NCBI RefSeq assembly: GCF_000739915.1
Contig: NZ_BBJT01000012.1
Location: 1-64,000 of the forward strand
Length of the DNA: 64,000 bases
Source of the DNA: Paenibacillus chitinolyticus NBRC 15660
GTDB lineage: Bacteria; Bacillota; Bacilli; Paenibacillales; NBRC-103111
Direction: 5' to 3'
The notes beneath the pieces were generated by a model. That model had not been told where the DNA came from. It did no database searches and was given only the letters and a program-made list of their open reading frames with translations. The first letter of the stretch is position 1, and every line of letters starts with the position of its first letter. The position numbers and the translations under genes were made by a program. Of the stretch, positions 35,492 through 45,931 are shown piece after piece.

Positions 35492-38383
35492 CTAGCTGAC
35501 CGCATCCTCCAGCAGTTCCTTGGCACGCTCGGCGTAGTCGTCCGAACGCTTGCGGTCGCGGTCCAATATCGGCTTGAGATATTGGCCGGTATAGGAGCCT
35601 TCGACCTTGACGACGGCTTCCGGAGTACCGGCTGCGACGATTTCACCGCCGCGGCTGCCTCCTTCAGGGCCCAGATCGATCAAATAGTCGGCTGTTTTGA
35701 TTACATCCAGGTTATGCTCAATAACCAGAACCGAATCACCGTTCTCAACTAGACGGTGAAGCACTTTCAGCAGCCGGTCGATATCGTGAATATGCAGACC
35801 CGTTGTCGGCTCATCCAGGATATAGATCGTCTTGCCTGTACTACGGCGGTAAAGCTCCGCCGCCAGCTTCACACGCTGGGCTTCCCCGCCGGACAAGGTC
35901 GTTCCGGGCTGTCCGAGCTTCATGTAACCCAAGCCTACATCCAGAAGAGTATAAAGCTTGCGGTGAATCCGCGGTATATTCTCAAAGAATTCGCAGCCAT
36001 CTTCTATCGTCATATCCAGGATATCGGAGATGCTCTTTCCTTTATAGTTGACTTCGAGCGTTTCACGGTTGTACCGCTTGCCTTTGCAGACTTCACACGG
36101 CACATAGACGTCCGGAAGGAAGTGCATCTCGATCTTGATGATCCCGTCGCCTCTGCAAGCCTCACAGCGTCCGCCCTTCACGTTAAAGCTGAAACGGCCC
36201 TTCTTATAGCCGCGGATTTTCGCTTCCGTCGTGGAAGCGAAGAGATCACGGATATCGTCGAAGACTCCCGTATACGTTGCCGGGTTGGAACGGGGAGTCC
36301 GTCCGATTGGCGATTGATCGATATCAATCACCTTGTCCACGTGCTCCAGACCTTTCATTTCGCGGTACACGCCCGGACGCACTTTGGCTTTGTTAAGATC
36401 GCGTGCCAGTGTCTTATACAGGATCTCGTTAATCAAGGTGCTTTTACCCGATCCCGACACGCCCGTTACGCACGTAAATACACCCAGCGGGAATTTCACG
36501 CTTACGTTGCGCAGGTTATTTTCCTTGGCTCCTTTAATCTCGAGCCATTTACCGTTCGGCTTGCGCCGCTCGGCCGGAATCGGAATGAATTTTTTACCGC
36601 TCAAATACTGGCCCGTCAGGGAGTTGTCATTGTTCATGATCTCTTCCGGTGTACCTTGAGCGATGATTTGTCCGCCGTGAATACCTGCGCCCGGACCGAT
36701 ATCGATAATATAATCGGAAGCCATCATGGTGTCTTCGTCATGTTCCACAACGATCAGCGTGTTGCCCAGATTTCTCATATGCTCCAGCGTCTGAATCAGG
36801 CGTGTATTATCACGCTGATGGAGACCGATACTCGGCTCGTCCAAAATGTAGAGGACACCCATCAGCGACGATCCAATTTGGGTAGCAAGCCGGATACGCT
36901 GGGCCTCGCCCCCGGATAACGTTCCCGCTGCCCGGTGCAGAGTCAAGTAATCCAGTCCTACGTTTACCAGAAATCCTAGGCGCGCTTTGATTTCTTTAAG
37001 AATCAGGTGGGCGATGGTCCGCTCTTTCTCGGACAACCCTCCGTCAAGATCCTCAAACCAGTTCTGAGCGTCTCCGATAGAGAGCTCTGTCGCATGGGCA
37101 ATGTTGGTTCCCCCTACCGTTACGGCAAGGGTTTCCGGCTTAAGCCGCTGTCCTTTACATTTCGGACATGGCTTGGAGCTCATGTATGCCTCGATGTGTT
37201 CCCGGATTCCATCCGAGAAAGTGTCGCGATAACGGCGCTCCAAATTCCGTACGATGCCCTCAAAAGGCACGTAAGCGTCCTTGACGGTACCGAATTCATT
37301 CTGATAACGGAAGCGGACACGCTGTCCGTCTGTGCCGTATAGAATGATTTTGAACTGCTCCTGGCTCAGTTCCGACACCGGAACATCCATCGGAATCTGG
37401 TAATGGCTGCAAACGGCCGCCAGGAATTGAGGGTAGTAAGTGGATGTGCTTCCCGCCCAAGCTTCAAAAGCTCCCTGGTCGATCGTCTTGTTCGGATCGG
37501 ACACCAAGAGATCCGGATCTACAATCATCTGACTGCCAAGACCGTCACACTCCGGGCAGGCTCCGAACGGGCTGTTAAAGGAAAACATACGCGGAGACAA
37601 TTCATCAATGCTGAACCCGCACTCCGGGCAGGCGAGATTCTGGCTGAAGAGAAGTTCTTCCTGGTCGATAATATCGACGATAATGCGGCCTTCGGACAGC
37701 TTCAGCGCCGTCTCCAGGGAATCCGCCAGCCGGCTTTGAATATCGTCTTTAACGACGATACGGTCAACAACGACTTCAATGTTGTGCTTTTTGTTCTTCT
37801 CCAGCGTAATCTTGTCGGAGAGATCCATGATTTCTCCATTAACACGCACGCGGACGAAACCCTGCTTCTGAATATCGGCCAGCAGCTTGGTGTGCTCGCC
37901 TTTCCGTCCGGAAACAAGTGGGGCTAAGATTTGGAGCTTCGTCCGTTCCGGATATTCCATCACCCGATCGACCATTTGTTCGACGGTCTGGGAAGTAATC
38001 TCAATGCCGTGGACGGGGCAGTGCGGTTTCCCGATACGCGCGAAGAGAAGGCGAAGGTAATCGTAAATCTCCGTAACGGTTCCGACCGTGGAACGGGGAT
38101 TCCGGCTCGTAGTCTTCTGGTCGATCGAGATCGCAGGCGAAAGTCCCTCGATGGAATCGACGTCCGGCTTGTCCATTTGTCCCAAAAACTGCCGCGCATA
38201 AGCGGACAGCGATTCAACGTAACGGCGCTGCCCTTCCGCGTAAATCGTATCGAAGGCCAGGGACGATTTCCCGGAACCGCTGAGTCCCGTGAGCACGACG
38301 AACTTGTCGCGCGGAATGGTCACATCAATGTTTTTCAGATTGTGTGCCCGCGCCCCTTTAATGACTATGTTTTCTCTGGCCAC
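35492..38383 (-). CDS. uvrA: UvrABC excinuclease subunit UvrA
   Basis: The 963-residue damage-recognition ATPase of nucleotide excision repair has two ABC modules. The first has Walker [10 protein letters not shown] and the second GVSGSGKST; both have signature LSGGEAQR and Walker B (YILDEPS and [11 protein letters not shown]). Zinc-type cysteines appear in CPECG and CEACRGDG with CEVCKG. Length matches the family (about 950). The start is GTG 38383 with GAGGGTG about 10 nt upstream. It lies 474 nt downstream of uvrB on the same strand, a larger gap than usual, and may have its own promoter at 38650-38677. Confidence 0.98.
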   Translation of the reverse strand: MARENIVIKGARAHNLKNIDVTIPRDKFVVLTGLSGSGKSSLAFDTIYAEGQRRYVESLSAYARQFLGQMDKPDVDSIEGLSPAISIDQKTTSRNPRSTVGTVTEIYDYLRLLFARIGKPHCPVHGIEITSQTVEQMVDRVMEYPERTKLQILAPLVSGRKGEHTKLLADIQKQGFVRVRVNGEIMDLSDKITLEKNKKHNIEVVVDRIVVKDDIQSRLADSLETALKLSEGRIIVDIIDQEELLFSQNLACPECGFSIDELSPRMFSFNSPFGACPECDGLGSQMIVDPDLLVSDPNKTIDQGAFEAWAGSTSTYYPQFLAAVCSHYQIPMDVPVSELSQEQFKIILYGTDGQRVRFRYQNEFGTVKDAYVPFEGIVRNLERRYRDTFSDGIREHIEAYMSSKPCPKCKGQRLKPETLAVTVGGTNIAHATELSIGDAQNWFEDLDGGLSEKERTIAHLILKEIKARLGFLVNVGLDYLTLHRAAGTLSGGEAQRIRLATQIGSSLMGVLYILDEPSIGLHQRDNTRLIQTLEHMRNLGNTLIVVEHDEDTMMASDYIIDIGPGAGIHGGQIIAQGTPEEIMNNDNSLTGQYLSGKKFIPIPAERRKPNGKWLEIKGAKENNLRNVSVKFPLGVFTCVTGVSGSGKSTLINEILYKTLARDLNKAKVRPGVYREMKGLEHVDKVIDIDQSPIGRTPRSNPATYTGVFDDIRDLFASTTEAKIRGYKKGRFSFNVKGGRCEACRGDGIIKIEMHFLPDVYVPCEVCKGKRYNRETLEVNYKGKSISDILDMTIEDGCEFFENIPRIHRKLYTLLDVGLGYMKLGQPGTTLSGGEAQRVKLAAELYRRSTGKTIYILDEPTTGLHIHDIDRLLKVLHRLVENGDSVLVIEHNLDVIKTADYLIDLGPEGGSRGGEIVAAGTPEAVVKVEGSYTGQYLKPILDRDRKRSDDYAERAKELLEDAVS

Positions 38384-38649
38384 TTTGTACGTACACCCTC
38401 TCTATTCGCAGGCCGTCCAGTCCTTTCCCCGGAACATCTGAAAGGTTCCCTTCCCGGGTTCTAAGGCTGAGCTTCCTGTTAGTTAATCTCTTTGATACTC
38501 CATACGCTTCAAAATCCAGTCTTTATTGTCTGCTCCGGCTTGTACATACCGACTCTTCGAATATAGCAGAACAGTTTCACACCAAAAAGATATCTATGAA
38601 AAAAACCTCTCGTCCAACTGAACTGTCGCTTGAACGCGGGTCCCATTAA

Positions 38650-38677
38650 ATATTAATCAAAAACGTATATACGTCAA
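38650..38677 (-). promoter_or_regulatory. Candidate uvrA promoter
   Basis: TTGACG (38677-38672) and TAATAT (38655-38650) are 16 nt apart on the minus strand. The gap 38384-38797 otherwise holds no gene. A LexA-like GAACGCGGGTCC lies at 38632-38643, just past the expected start site, but is one or two bases off consensus. Confidence 0.45.
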
Positions 38678-38797
38678 TATATACGATAATCTATCAATCA
38701 TGCAACTGTCATCCCCAACTATAAGGGTATACGTACTCTATTTACCACACTTGCCTCGCTTAGTATCAGTTATGCCCGGATTGGTCCGGATATAAGC

Positions 38798-38838
38798 AGA
38801 CAAACAGGCAGGATCCCTTTCTGTTCTCCTGCCTGTCT
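38798..38838 (-). terminator. Possible terminator or hairpin after uvrB
   Basis: CAGGCAGGA and TCCTGCCTG pair around a 13-nt loop, extended by AGACA/TGTCT. The T tract on the minus strand is poor, so termination may be partial. Confidence 0.5.
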
Positions 38839-38857
38839 GTGCCGCATCGTTGCTATC

Positions 38858-40855
38858 CTAACCTTCCGCTTTCAGTTCAAGAAGAGCATCGCGCAATTCC
38901 GCAGCTCTTTCAAATTGCAAATTCTTCGCCGCATCTTTCATCTCCGCCTCGAGACGTTCGATTACCGCGGCGCGATCTTTCTTGGACATCTTGCCTGTCT
39001 TCACCTCTGCCAAGTATTCCGTCTTCTCTTCGGCAACCTTGGTCGCCTCGATAACGTCACGAATCTTCTTGGCAATGGTTTGAGGGGTAATCCCGTGCTC
39101 TTTGTTGTAGGCTTCCTGTATGGTACGGCGGCGTTCGGTTTCCTTAATCGCCTTATCCATGGAATCCGTAATTTTATCGCCGTACATTATCACGCGTCCA
39201 TGCGCGTTCCGGGCCGCCCGGCCGATCGTCTGGATCAGCGAACGTTCCGCGCGGAGGAAGCCTTCTTTGTCGGCATCCAGAATAGCCACCAGCGAAACTT
39301 CCGGCAAATCAAGCCCCTCCCTGAGCAGGTTGATTCCCACAAGAACGTGGAAGGTACCCAGCCGCAGGTCGCGGAGGATTTGCATCCTCTCCAAAGTCTT
39401 GATATCGGAATGCAGATAACGCACCTTAATGCCGATTTCCTTGAAGTAATCCGTTAAATCCTCGGACATCTTCTTCGTGAGGGTCGTCACGAGAACCCGC
39501 TCGTCCTTCGCGATCCGGTCTTGAATCTCGCCGATAAGGTCGTCGATCTGACCTTTGGTCGGTCTCACTTCAATGATCGGGTCGAGCAGTCCGGTAGGAC
39601 GGATAATCTGCTGGACCATCTCCGGAGTGTGTTCCAGCTCGTATGGACCCGGCGTTGCCGAGATGTAAACGATCTGATTCACTTTGCGTTCGAACTCCTC
39701 GAACTGCAGAGGACGGTTATCCAGCGCGGAAGGCAGACGGAATCCGTGCTCGACCAGCACTTCCTTGCGCGCCCGGTCCCCGTTGTACATCGCCCGGATC
39801 TGGGGCAGCGTTACGTGGGACTCGTCGACCATTACCAACATGTCGTCCGGGAAATAATCGAGAAGCGTATAAGGCGTCGCCCCGCGTTCGCGGAACGTCA
39901 GCGGTCCCGAATAGTTCTCGATCCCGGAACAGAAGCCCATCTCCGCCATCATTTCGATGTCGTAGCGTGTTCTCTGTTCCAGTCTCTGCGCCTCGAGCAG
40001 CTTGCCCTTGCCGCGCAGTTCCTCGAGCCGCTCCTCAAGCTCGCGCTCGATGTTCACCAGCGCACGCTTCATCGTATCTTCTTTCGTTACGAAGTGAGAC
40101 GCCGGGAAAATCGCGATATGATCGCGTTCACCCAGAATCTCGCCCGTAAGCACGTCGATTTCGGTGATCCGCTCGATCTCGTCCCCGAACAGTTCCACAC
40201 GGACAGCCTGTTCACTTCGGGAGGCCGGGAAAATCTCAATGACATCGCCGCGGACGCGGAACGTGCCGCGCACGAAGTTCAAATCGTTGCGCTGATACTG
40301 GATGTCCACAAGCCGGTGAAGAATCTCGTTGCGGGACTTCTCCATTCCGGTGCGCAGCGACAACAGCAGCGATCCGTATTCCGCAGGCGAACCGAGGCCG
40401 TAAATACACGACACGCTCGCTATGATAATAACGTCTCTGCGTTCAAACAAAGAACTCGTCGCCGAGTGGCGGAGCTTATCGATTTCTTCATTGATGCTGG
40501 AGTCTTTCTCTATATACGTATCCGAAGAAGCTATATAAGCCTCCGGCTGATAGTAATCGTAGTAGCTGACGAAATAAGACACGGCGTTGTTCGGAAAAAA
40601 CTCCTGGAACTCGCTGCAAAGCTGAGCCGCCAGCGTCTTATTGTGCGCAATAATGAGGGTCGGACGGTTTAGCTGGGCAATGACCTGAGCCGCCGTAAAC
40701 GTCTTCCCCGTACCCGTCGCGCCCAAAAGCGTCTGGTGTCTCGTCCCGTTCTGTATGCTTTTGACGAGCTCTTGGATCGCGGAAGGCTGGTCTCCCTGAG
40801 GAGAAAAATCCGATACGAGTTCAAACTTATTCGTGCTCTTGATTATTTCATTCAA
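38858..40855 (-). CDS. uvrB: UvrABC excinuclease subunit UvrB
   Basis: The 665-residue DNA-loading subunit of nucleotide excision repair has Walker A GATGTGKT, the beta-hairpin region ([10 protein letters not shown]), helicase motifs ([20 protein letters not shown]) and the C-terminal UvrC-interacting UVR coiled coil ([20 protein letters not shown]). The start is TTG 40855 with GGTGGGTGA about 7 nt upstream. It is transcribed from 41054-41059/41031-41036, where a LexA-like box covers the start site, so SOS control is likely. Confidence 0.98.
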   Translation of the reverse strand: MNEIIKSTNKFELVSDFSPQGDQPSAIQELVKSIQNGTRHQTLLGATGTGKTFTAAQVIAQLNRPTLIIAHNKTLAAQLCSEFQEFFPNNAVSYFVSYYDYYQPEAYIASSDTYIEKDSSINEEIDKLRHSATSSLFERRDVIIIASVSCIYGLGSPAEYGSLLLSLRTGMEKSRNEILHRLVDIQYQRNDLNFVRGTFRVRGDVIEIFPASRSEQAVRVELFGDEIERITEIDVLTGEILGERDHIAIFPASHFVTKEDTMKRALVNIERELEERLEELRGKGKLLEAQRLEQRTRYDIEMMAEMGFCSGIENYSGPLTFRERGATPYTLLDYFPDDMLVMVDESHVTLPQIRAMYNGDRARKEVLVEHGFRLPSALDNRPLQFEEFERKVNQIVYISATPGPYELEHTPEMVQQIIRPTGLLDPIIEVRPTKGQIDDLIGEIQDRIAKDERVLVTTLTKKMSEDLTDYFKEIGIKVRYLHSDIKTLERMQILRDLRLGTFHVLVGINLLREGLDLPEVSLVAILDADKEGFLRAERSLIQTIGRAARNAHGRVIMYGDKITDSMDKAIKETERRRTIQEAYNKEHGITPQTIAKKIRDVIEATKVAEEKTEYLAEVKTGKMSKKDRAAVIERLEAEMKDAAKNLQFERAAELRDALLELKAEG

Positions 40856-41011
40856 AATTTATCACCCACCGTCAGGTAGTCAAATTTAAAAGCACGCGGC
40901 GGCTTGCACCCCGTATGCCTGTCTTAATACCTATAAACTTTTACCCGTCTTGCTCCGATATAGAACATATATACTTACCTACAACGGAGATATTCGGGCT
41001 GCCGGAAATAA

Positions 41012-41059
41012 GAATATGTGTTCCCGTATAATTATACTCTTTTTATGATCCGGTTGCAA
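41012..41059 (-). promoter_or_regulatory. uvrB promoter with LexA-like operator
   Basis: TTGCAA (41059-41054) and TATAAT (41036-41031) are 17 nt apart. GAACACATATTC (41023-41012) lies at about +1 to +12; it differs from the Gram-positive LexA (DinR) pattern GAAC-RNRY-GTTY by one base. A weaker half-site, GAACATATATAC, lies further downstream near 40960. The remaining leader to 40856 has no gene. Confidence 0.6.
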
Positions 41060-41145
41060 ATATTCAGACTCACTTTCATTTCCTTATTTTAGGCGGCAGC
41101 CTGGTCTGCATCATGAACATATTTCGATTCTAGAGGTGGTCAATT

Positions 41146-41946
41146 GTGGATTTGGCAACATTGTTAGGGCTTATACTCGGCTTGGGAGCACTAATCGGGG
41201 GATACATGTGGGACGGCGGTCACCTGACCTCGCTCCTTGTTCCAAGTGCCATGCTGATCGTCTTCGGAGGCACCTTCGGTGCGGTCGCGGTGAGTTTCCC
41301 GGTAGCAACGCTCAAAAAGATTCCGAAAGCGCTCGGAGTCGCATTCAAGCAGACCCAGCGGGACACGACCGCCACCATCGACGAAATCGTCGACATGGCT
41401 TCCATCGCCCGCCGCGAAGGTGTACTGGCTCTGGAACAGAGAGCACAGGAGCATCCGAATCCTTTTCTGAGAGACGGTCTTATGATGGTCGTAGACGGAA
41501 CCGATCCGGAGCTTACCCGGCAGATTCTGGAGCTTGAAATGGACTCGATCGAACACCGCAACGACGGCATGTCCAAAATGTTCGAAGCCGCAGGCGGCTA
41601 CTCCCCGACCATGGGAATTATCGGAACGGTGCTCGGGCTTATTCACGTACTCGGTAACTTGTCCGATCCATCTACACTCGGTCCGGCCATCGCGGTCGCT
41701 TTCTCCGCCACCCTGTACGGCGTTATGTTCGCCAACGTGGTCTATCTGCCGATCGGCAACAAAATCAAGCTGCGCGGCAAAGAACAAATTTCCGAGATGG
41801 AACTGATGCTGGAAGGCATTCTGGCTCTTCAGGCCGGTGAGAATCCTCAGTTGATCCGCAAAAAGCTGGCTTCCTTCGTTCACGAGAAGAATGCCGATAA
41901 GCAAAGCAGCGGAGAGGCGGGTGCCGTTCTTGCGGAAGAGAGGTAA
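41146..41946 (+). CDS. motA: Flagellar motor stator protein MotA
   Basis: The 266-residue protein has four transmembrane helices (LLGLILGLGALIGGYMW near the start; GIIGTVLGLIHVLGNL and the last helix near residues 180-205) and a large cytoplasmic loop with charged residues that contact the rotor. With MotB it forms the ion-driven stator. It starts with GTG 41146 after AGGTGG. It overlaps motB by 26 nt. Sequence alone does not show whether protons or sodium drive it. Confidence 0.92.
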   Translation: MDLATLLGLILGLGALIGGYMWDGGHLTSLLVPSAMLIVFGGTFGAVAVSFPVATLKKIPKALGVAFKQTQRDTTATIDEIVDMASIARREGVLALEQRAQEHPNPFLRDGLMMVVDGTDPELTRQILELEMDSIEHRNDGMSKMFEAAGGYSPTMGIIGTVLGLIHVLGNLSDPSTLGPAIAVAFSATLYGVMFANVVYLPIGNKIKLRGKEQISEMELMLEGILALQAGENPQLIRKKLASFVHEKNADKQSSGEAGAVLAEER

Positions 41947-42757
41947 GAAACAAGAAGAACACGTAAACCATGAACGCTGGCTGATTACTTATTCCGACTT
42001 GATTACGCTGCTTCTGGTATTTTTTATCGTGATGTACGCGATGAGCAAGGTCGATATAAACAAGTACGAGACTATGGCCAAGGCCCTGAATTCGCAATTT
42101 ATGAAAAATGAATCCCTCCTACCTCAAGGCAGCGGAATTTCCGGCACGATAATCCCTACGGCGAGCGACGGAACCAAGCCTAAGAAGGATACTTCCGCAG
42201 AAGAGGCGGCCAAGAAAGAGCAGCAGCTCAAGGACATGCTTCAAGCGATCCAGGCATACATCAAAGATAACAACCTGGAAGCTAAAGTTTCCGCATCGGA
42301 TACACCGAGAGGCATCGCCATTACGCTGAACGATCTGTTCCTGTTCGATCTGGGTAAAGCCGACCTCAAACCGGCCGCTTACCCCGTACTTGAAAAGCTC
42401 GCCACCCTTCTTCCTACGCTGAGCAACCGGGTCAGCATCGAAGGGCATACCGATAATATTCCGATTTCATCCGGATCGGCTTACAAAGATAACTGGGGGC
42501 TTTCGTTTGCGCGGTCGCTTTCCGTACTCCGTTATTTTACGAATACGGCTAAACTCAACGATGAGCATCTGATGGCGACGGCTTATGCGGATACCGTTCC
42601 TAAAATGCCTAACACAAGCGAAGAGAACCGCGCCAAGAACCGGCGTGTGGAGATCGTCGTGCTAAGAGAATTTCAAAATGACGTGCAGCAGCCGCAGCCA
42701 CAGAAAGAAGCGCCGCCGGCAGCTGTCGCGGAAGCCGCTTCAGCAAAAGCTAACTAG
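41921..42757 (+). CDS. motB: Flagellar motor stator protein MotB
   Basis: The 278-residue protein has one transmembrane helix carrying the ion-binding aspartate in TYSDLITLLLVFFIVMYAM, a plug/linker, and a C-terminal OmpA-like peptidoglycan-binding domain (VSIEGHTDNIPISSG, NRRVEIVV) that anchors the stator to the wall. The tail is Pro/Gln/Ala rich. I prefer GTG 41921 (GGAGAGGCG just upstream) to a longer in-frame start at 41891, which lies deeper inside motA. Confidence 0.93.
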   Translation: MPFLRKRGKKQEEHVNHERWLITYSDLITLLLVFFIVMYAMSKVDINKYETMAKALNSQFMKNESLLPQGSGISGTIIPTASDGTKPKKDTSAEEAAKKEQQLKDMLQAIQAYIKDNNLEAKVSASDTPRGIAITLNDLFLFDLGKADLKPAAYPVLEKLATLLPTLSNRVSIEGHTDNIPISSGSAYKDNWGLSFARSLSVLRYFTNTAKLNDEHLMATAYADTVPKMPNTSEENRAKNRRVEIVVLREFQNDVQQPQPQKEAPPAAVAEAASAKAN

Positions 42758-42824
42758 TTCACGCTCCTGTTGTGAAGGCTTGGTTTGGGCAGCTTTCCTT
42801 CCCTCCGGCCTCACGCAACGCTAA

Positions 42825-42865
42825 AAAAACCTCGACGTTCACCCTAAGGTGATGTCGAGGTTTTT
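42825..42865. terminator. Bidirectional terminator between motB and minJ
   Basis: AAAAACCTCGAC and GTCGAGGTTTTT pair, with an inner TCACC/GGTGA stem. It serves motAB (plus) and minJ (minus). Confidence 0.88.
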
Positions 42866-42916
42866 AGTTGAATTAAAGAACTCCCGGCCGCCTGAAGATT
42901 ACGCTCCGTTCGCTCC

Positions 42917-44206
42917 CTATAAGGTTTCTTCCGAACGTTTCGTCAACAGCCCCGTCAGCTTTCTCGTAAAATAAGTCAGCAGCGGCAACTGCCGGATTTC
43001 GACGTAGTAAACGGCATCCTGATCCGGGCAGATGACGATGCCCAGTTGATGATGCTCACCCGCGAAGACGGCCCGCTTGTGAAAACGGATCTCGCCTTCC
43101 ATGTCGACGATCTCCAGCTTGCAGTACGCCGAGCTCACCTGGATCGCCTGGTGCAGCTCGGTTTTGCTGTGGACCCGGACGCCGTTTACCTTGTGTACAA
43201 GCTCTCCGGGTCTCAGCCCCAGCTCGGCGGCAGGGCTACCGGGCACCACCGCCAAAATCTTCAGCCCGCGGGGCTGGTTGATAAAGCACGGGCTGCGCTG
43301 CGCTTCTTCCCATCGTCCGTACCAGATCACCGCTTCGTGCAGCACAATTCCAAGCACGGCAGCGACAACGGTGAACGGACTCCAGACCTGCGCAAGCAGC
43401 GCGGAGAGGAAGAGCACCGCTGCATAAGCCAGCAGCATGCCGGAGCTTCGCCCCACCTTCTCCTTCGGAAGACGGGTCATCGTCAGCTCCGTAAACCCGA
43501 TCATGGCGGGGAATGCGAGCAAGCTCCAGCCCGCCGTCAGAGCATCGCCGGTAAACAGCGGCGACCAGGGAAAATCAACGGCTCCCGTTCCCGCTTGAAC
43601 CGGAACCGCGAGGAAAAGCGGCACCGGCCAGAATCCCTGGAGCTGGTAGCCTCCGACGATCTTGCCCCGCTTGCCTTCGTAGAACATCGGGCTCGCCATT
43701 CGAGCTCCCTGAGAGCGGATCAACAGGGCTTCCGCCGCATGTAGGACGGCCACCAGAGCCAGCAGGGACGGAACATCTGCGTTCTTTACAACGCCGGCCA
43801 AGCTGCTCCAGAAACCGTCTCCGGAAGGCCCGGGCAATCCCGCCAGCACTACTTGCAGAATACCGAGGAGTCCCACCGAATAAGCGAGGCACAGAAATCG
43901 GATGCGGATGAGAATCATCGCGACGGACAGGCCCCACAGCAGCAGAATCGTATCGGCTTGCAGCGAGACGCCTACGAACAGCATAACGACCGACACGCCG
44001 AGTCCCGCGACCCAGCCCCATAAATAAGTCCGCCAGGTCTCCCCGATAAGGGAATGAAGGCGGGTGGCAAACAATTTTCGTTCAAATTGAATTTGTTTCC
44101 GGTACTGCAGAAGGACGAGAAGAAGTCCGATATACGTAAAAGGGTTCAGCCATAACCGGCCGAACGCCGTCAAGAAACGTCCGGCAATTTCCGCAATAAT
44201 GTCCAT
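42917..44206 (-). CDS. minJ: Polytopic PDZ protein, MinJ-like division topology factor
   Basis: The 429-residue protein has about eight transmembrane helices followed by a cytoplasmic PDZ domain near residues 305-380 (LKILAVVPGSPAAELGLRP, GELVHKVNGVRV). B. subtilis MinJ has this build (397 residues) and lies beside ctpB, between ftsEX and uvrB, as here. MinJ links DivIVA to MinD at the septum. The assignment rests on architecture and synteny. The ATG follows AGGGAGTG. A terminator separates it from ctpB, so it may have its own promoter. Confidence 0.75.
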   Translation of the reverse strand: MDIIAEIAGRFLTAFGRLWLNPFTYIGLLLVLLQYRKQIQFERKLFATRLHSLIGETWRTYLWGWVAGLGVSVVMLFVGVSLQADTILLLWGLSVAMILIRIRFLCLAYSVGLLGILQVVLAGLPGPSGDGFWSSLAGVVKNADVPSLLALVAVLHAAEALLIRSQGARMASPMFYEGKRGKIVGGYQLQGFWPVPLFLAVPVQAGTGAVDFPWSPLFTGDALTAGWSLLAFPAMIGFTELTMTRLPKEKVGRSSGMLLAYAAVLFLSALLAQVWSPFTVVAAVLGIVLHEAVIWYGRWEEAQRSPCFINQPRGLKILAVVPGSPAAELGLRPGELVHKVNGVRVHSKTELHQAIQVSSAYCKLEIVDMEGEIRFHKRAVFAGEHHQLGIVICPDQDAVYYVEIRQLPLLTYFTRKLTGLLTKRSEETL

Positions 44207-44323
44207 AACTCACTCCCTCGTGGCTCGAAACACGCTTCTTTTTTGTAAAAAATCCGACGGTCCGATTTAGTTATATACATTCGACCCGCCCCCTTCATTT
44301 CCTTCCGTCCCCATGCAATTGGC

Positions 44324-44379
44324 AAAAAGAAGAGGACGGCCGGACCCGCGCCGGAGCGCGTAAAGTCCTACCGTCCCTC
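44324..44379 (-). terminator. Terminator of ftsEX-ctpB block
   Basis: GAGGACGG pairs with CCGTCCCTC around an inner GGAC/GTCC and CGCG stem; on the minus strand CTTCTTTTTG follows. It begins a few bases past the ctpB stop. Confidence 0.7.
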
Positions 44380-44381
44380 TT

Positions 44382-45836
44382 TTATTTCGAAAGCTGGGTC
44401 TGCAGCTCTTTAACGGCCGCTTTCAGCTGGTTGTCGTTCTTCGGAAGCTTAACGGCTTCCAGAACGGCGCTTTCCAGCTTCTTGGCCGTCGCCGTGTCCA
44501 CATTACCGGTCACGGGCAGACTACTGCTCTTCTGGAATGCCTTGACGGCATCCGCCGTTTTGCTGCTGTAGTAGCCGTCTGTCCGGCCCGGTTCATACCC
44601 TACGCCGGTGAGCATCAGCTGCAGGTTTTTCACATCGTCGCTGTTGCTGTCCGGCTTCAAGGTATCTTTCTTGGACAGAATCGATGCTTTGAAGAATGCC
44701 GGCTGCTCGACCGCGATATCCGGCTCGATCCCCTTCTTGTGAATCCAGTTGCCGTCCGGGGTCAGCCACTTGTAGACGGTCATTTTGATATTGCTGCCGT
44801 CTCCCATTTCCTTCACATACGTTTCCTGCACGGTGCCTTTGCCGAACGTAGTCTCGCCAACGGTCTTGCTGCCGACCGCTTCTTTAAACGCTCCCGCCAA
44901 AATCTCCGAAGCGCTGGCGCTTCCCTTATTCGTCAGCACGACAACAGGGTACTTTTTGCTGCCGTCTTTGGATGTCGTCGCTTCCCGTTTGCCTTCCCGG
45001 TTTTCGATCTGTACGATCGGTTTGCCCTTCGGCACAAACGGCTCGACAATATCTATCACAACGTTGAGAAGACCGCCGGGATCGTTCCGGACGTCGATTA
45101 CGAGTCCTTTCATTCCCTGAGTCTCCAGCTTTTTCAGCTCTTCCTGGAAGTGTTCCGCGGTATTTGCCGAAAACTGGCGGATTTCGATTTTGCCGATGCC
45201 GCCCTCAAGCATTTCACCGAATACCGTCTCAATGTCGATTTCGTCACGGACTACAATCACTTGAACCGGCTCCGTCGAACCTTGCCGTAAAATCTCCAGT
45301 TTGGCTTGAGTGCCTTTCTGGCCGCGGATTTTGACGACCGCCTGATTAACGGTCAGCCCGTCCAATTTTTCACCGTTGACAGATACGATTACATCGTTAG
45401 CCATGATTCCGGCTTTCTCGGCCGGTGATCCCTTGATCGGAGAAACGACTTTGATTTTACCGTCTTCCGACGTAACCTCGGCCCCGATTCCTTCGAACGA
45501 AGAATTGATGCTCTCGCTGAACTGCTTCGCTTCATTGGAATCCATATACACGGTATACGGGTCTTCAAGCGACTCCAGCATTCCGTTGATGGCGCCGTTC
45601 ATAATTTTGTCGTGATCGACCTTGTTCAAATACTTGTTCTCGATCAGCTGGTACGTCTTTGCAATTTTGCCGACGTCCTGACTGCTGAGACCCGAACTTC
45701 CTGCGGTTGCCGAAGCTCCGACGGATTTGCTCCCGAGAGGCAGCAGATTTCTGCCCGTAAAGGTCAGCGTCAGAATGCTGCTTGCAAACATCCCCAGCAG
45801 AACGAATGCGATCACCGTACGCCCTTTAAATTGCAC
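44382..45836 (-). CDS. ctpB: Carboxyl-terminal processing protease CtpB (S41, PDZ, PG-binding)
   Basis: The 484-residue exported serine protease has an N-terminal signal/anchor, a PDZ domain near residues 110-195, and the S41 catalytic core with the Ser in NKGSASASEI and Lys in TFGKGTVQ. A peptidoglycan-binding-1 domain (NLQLMLTGVGYEPGRTDGYY) follows. B. subtilis CtpB (480 residues) cleaves SpoIVFA to trigger pro-sigma-K processing during sporulation. The start is GTG 45836 after AGGTGG. It lies 95 nt downstream of the M23 gene. Confidence 0.92.
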   Translation of the reverse strand: MQFKGRTVIAFVLLGMFASSILTLTFTGRNLLPLGSKSVGASATAGSSGLSSQDVGKIAKTYQLIENKYLNKVDHDKIMNGAINGMLESLEDPYTVYMDSNEAKQFSESINSSFEGIGAEVTSEDGKIKVVSPIKGSPAEKAGIMANDVIVSVNGEKLDGLTVNQAVVKIRGQKGTQAKLEILRQGSTEPVQVIVVRDEIDIETVFGEMLEGGIGKIEIRQFSANTAEHFQEELKKLETQGMKGLVIDVRNDPGGLLNVVIDIVEPFVPKGKPIVQIENREGKREATTSKDGSKKYPVVVLTNKGSASASEILAGAFKEAVGSKTVGETTFGKGTVQETYVKEMGDGSNIKMTVYKWLTPDGNWIHKKGIEPDIAVEQPAFFKASILSKKDTLKPDSNSDDVKNLQLMLTGVGYEPGRTDGYYSSKTADAVKAFQKSSSLPVTGNVDTATAKKLESAVLEAVKLPKNDNQLKAAVKELQTQLSK

Positions 45837-45931
45837 TGCCGTTCACCACCTTTGTACTTGCACCCTTATGAGCTGCTCTTGCTAGTGTATGACAAGCTCT
45901 TCCAATTTATGAGTGCCAGTCGCCGAAAACC

